IMG/VR virus record: IMGVR_UViG_3300010151_000177
Span: 1 to 23,392 of that record
Direction: 5' to 3' (one strand)
DNA length: 23,392 nt
From: a virus
Made by a program: the position numbers and the translations under genes. Below, one piece after another: positions 22,701-23,392 of this stretch (within the stretch, counting starts at the first letter, position 1; the number at the start of each line of letters is the position of its first letter). The notes beneath the pieces are model-generated. The model had not been told where the DNA came from and made no database searches. It was given only the letters and a program-made list of their open reading frames with translations.

Positions 22701-23392
22701 ATAGTTGGTGTGGCATCAGATAACTTAAATGGTGTAACTGATACATATTATACAAAAACTCCAAGTGTAGGCCCTAACAACATATCAAATAATAAAGTTA
22801 GAGTTGAGAGTAGTACCTTGAGTGGGATATTAGACCCAGACCACAAAAAAGAAAAATCAAGATATGATACAGCTCCAGTTGATACAAACAAACTTGGTGT
22901 ATTTTTATCCGCTACGAATATGTACAATGAAGATGTTTTAAATCATACTGGGTTTTTTACAATTGATGACTATATAGGTAACCCAGATTCAAGAAATGGT
23001 TACCACGATACAAATGTGGAATTAGAACATCTACGTAGACAAGTATTTAAAAAATATAGTTCTAAAAATCTAATCAATACAGTTATTGACATTTTAACAA
23101 GATTTGACTTTACTGTATTCCAACAAATAAAACAAGTACTACCTGCAAGAGTAGATTATGATTATGGTATATTGATAGAACCACATATATTAGAACGACC
23201 AAAAGTAACATCAAATTTAAGTATTAGTTACACTAAGCCCCAATATAATACAACAATAAAAATAATAGATGGAATATCACCGACTGGTTCATATAATACA
23301 TATAATGGTACAATATCATCAGATAATATCTATAACGTAACAGCATCAAGAGCGGATATCGTGAGTATAGGTAGTTCATCACTAACACCACA
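19779..23392 (+). CDS. Very large tail/baseplate protein, LamG-like region (partial)
   Basis: An open frame from ATG at 19779 to the window edge, at least 1204 aa with no stop, so the 3' end is missing. The start has AAAGAAG 9 nt upstream and is 12 nt after the previous stop. The N-terminal ~600 residues are beta-rich and hard to name. Near residues 645-685 is LPYLLKTKGTARSVKALIAT followed by YGIPQSFL, a motif reminiscent of tail protein I-like baseplate components. About residues 735-910 form a laminin-G/ConA-like sandwich (TIELQFKHTNTGNKHVLLSK; NIHLYLSGSGG; YTLHYRRQRNGEIAVRASAS; NGFVQEIRYYTDPL). Its size and position suggest a gp7-like or wedge-to-fibre protein that could touch the host surface. 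Function inferred. Confidence 0.8.
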   Translation, partial: MAIDRFQDEDILINSKVPEENVQVYSSLDISKMGPKTVPSTPQSDSITEVHIYSAGNLLQSNTPVPLKTINGDIILDPENDVRQSTIEKGYYSLVYNFLTPVSPTGLKIERISGDGTEIELSTINPLTLAERNAIFWFDDAEEVLPGFYPHKDNLVLNFGNNELAVITDISYHNNPRIGEDTVSVDYPTSSSIDGDATTFYPVLQDTDENFWVELYDNGTGKANKTTGRAAKFTAVRNTSGNIILQQELDSFGDPKFYNNDDTDVESFYNINPDEIFNGDEVPAFAKVRYYDAGVNQNSIKNIVVKLYKPLKASLESLNCKIDRVVCDSYIERILVYPTETVVTVGDFSPPNWKIDSGNHGKSQGTDLKSWNQLLDANLSTSQQIINKYISSSFGEMDVNIDYSELDNFVHYSSAVERVKNFKYKIQLIESYDARITTLSSVSGSHALTNISQSIDRKNAVISGFDGFEYWMYYESTGSLYTHYSSSVYQVTPWPKETVYPLKLEHSTSSTAITYYNSLIDTSTTYDVFNDSRLTKSIPISLASDTLNADYVLFVDMIGHHFDITWSYIKKLTSLSDREEHPHDGIPNELLYDVAKSAGWQLQNGKQATELWKYAIGKDQSGNPIQSGSLASKADEQINYEVWRRIVNNLPYLLKTKGTARSVKALIATYGIPQSFLNIKEYGGPVIEPDEIVVRPIYEHDKFVYIVKMDDTNNYISVPWGNINDLNPNTYVLDTTNPIDTIELQFKHTNTGNKHVLLSKSGSASNAVDFLVLLEPTASKANRGNIHLYLSGSGGYKSASISDVPVFDNKMSSLFLKRDTSVNDIHQNNSYTLHYRRQRNGEIAVRASASISVSGNATASFNPAWTGSGTFFVGNADTGSSTLPSLVGSSNYINGFVQEIRYYTDPLNDTAMDDHTLSRMSYHGNSPTASYFDLKFRFLPSSELTTITSPDTVASKHPNQNITTTSAGAVLSASIVGVASDNLNGVTDTYYTKTPSVGPNNISNNKVRVESSTLSGILDPDHKKEKSRYDTAPVDTNKLGVFLSATNMYNEDVLNHTGFFTIDDYIGNPDSRNGYHDTNVELEHLRRQVFKKYSSKNLINTVIDILTRFDFTVFQQIKQVLPARVDYDYGILIEPHILERPKVTSNLSISYTKPQYNTTIKIIDGISPTGSYNTYNGTISSDNIYNVTASRADIVSIGSSSLTP

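Overview
This window is part of the genome of an AT-rich, T4-like (contractile-tailed) bacteriophage whose host is probably a member of the Bacteroidota. The phage identity rests on the right half: a gp55-type late sigma factor followed by a hub gp5-like protein, gp25 and gp6 baseplate proteins, and three further tail structural genes in one tightly packed plus-strand block. The host inference rests on promoters of the Bacteroidota form (TTTG, 19-20 nt, TATCTTTA) and on a small DUF4494-like protein, a family I associate with Bacteroidota and their phages. All credible genes lie on the plus strand.

Layout. 1-880: two small unknown genes with a broken or frameshifted stretch between them. 888-1291: a complete tmRNA gene (G3.U acceptor wobble, encoded tag GNTSLAMAA) followed 6 nt later by a CAT-anticodon tRNA with initiator-like features. 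1311-1589: a small unknown gene. 1604-5871: three genes (P-loop kinase, VWA/HExxH protein of CobT type, MoxR/CobS-type AAA+ ATPase), each preceded by a nearly identical promoter plus 5' leader, ending at a hairpin terminator. 6004-8640: eight small unknown genes, several overlapping. 8728-9269: an Hsp20 small heat-shock protein and a small partner gene, closed by a strong terminator. 9368-10505: a possible 32-aa membrane peptide and a multi-pass membrane/coiled-coil protein behind a T4-type late promoter sequence (TATAAATA). 10567-11514: a ClpP-like protease with a full catalytic triad and a GroES-like co-chaperonin 3 nt apart. 11590-14826: HD-domain hydrolase, a one-span membrane protein, the gp55-like sigma factor, a coiled-coil protein and the gp5-like hub protein. 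14870-23392: a basic/structural protein, gp25, gp6, a DNRLRE-like protein, an unknown structural protein, and a very large tail protein with a LamG-like region that runs off the window.

How the parts may work together. The left half looks like an accessory/takeover region: ribosome rescue (tmRNA), initiation (initiator-like tRNA) and an ATPase/VWA remodelling pair, driven by promoters the host polymerase should recognise. Hsp20, ClpP and GroES form a phage-encoded protein quality-control set, plausibly serving folding of the abundant structural proteins. The sigma factor sits directly before the baseplate genes whose late transcription it would be expected to support. Functional links between these modules are inference; gene identities are from motifs read by eye.
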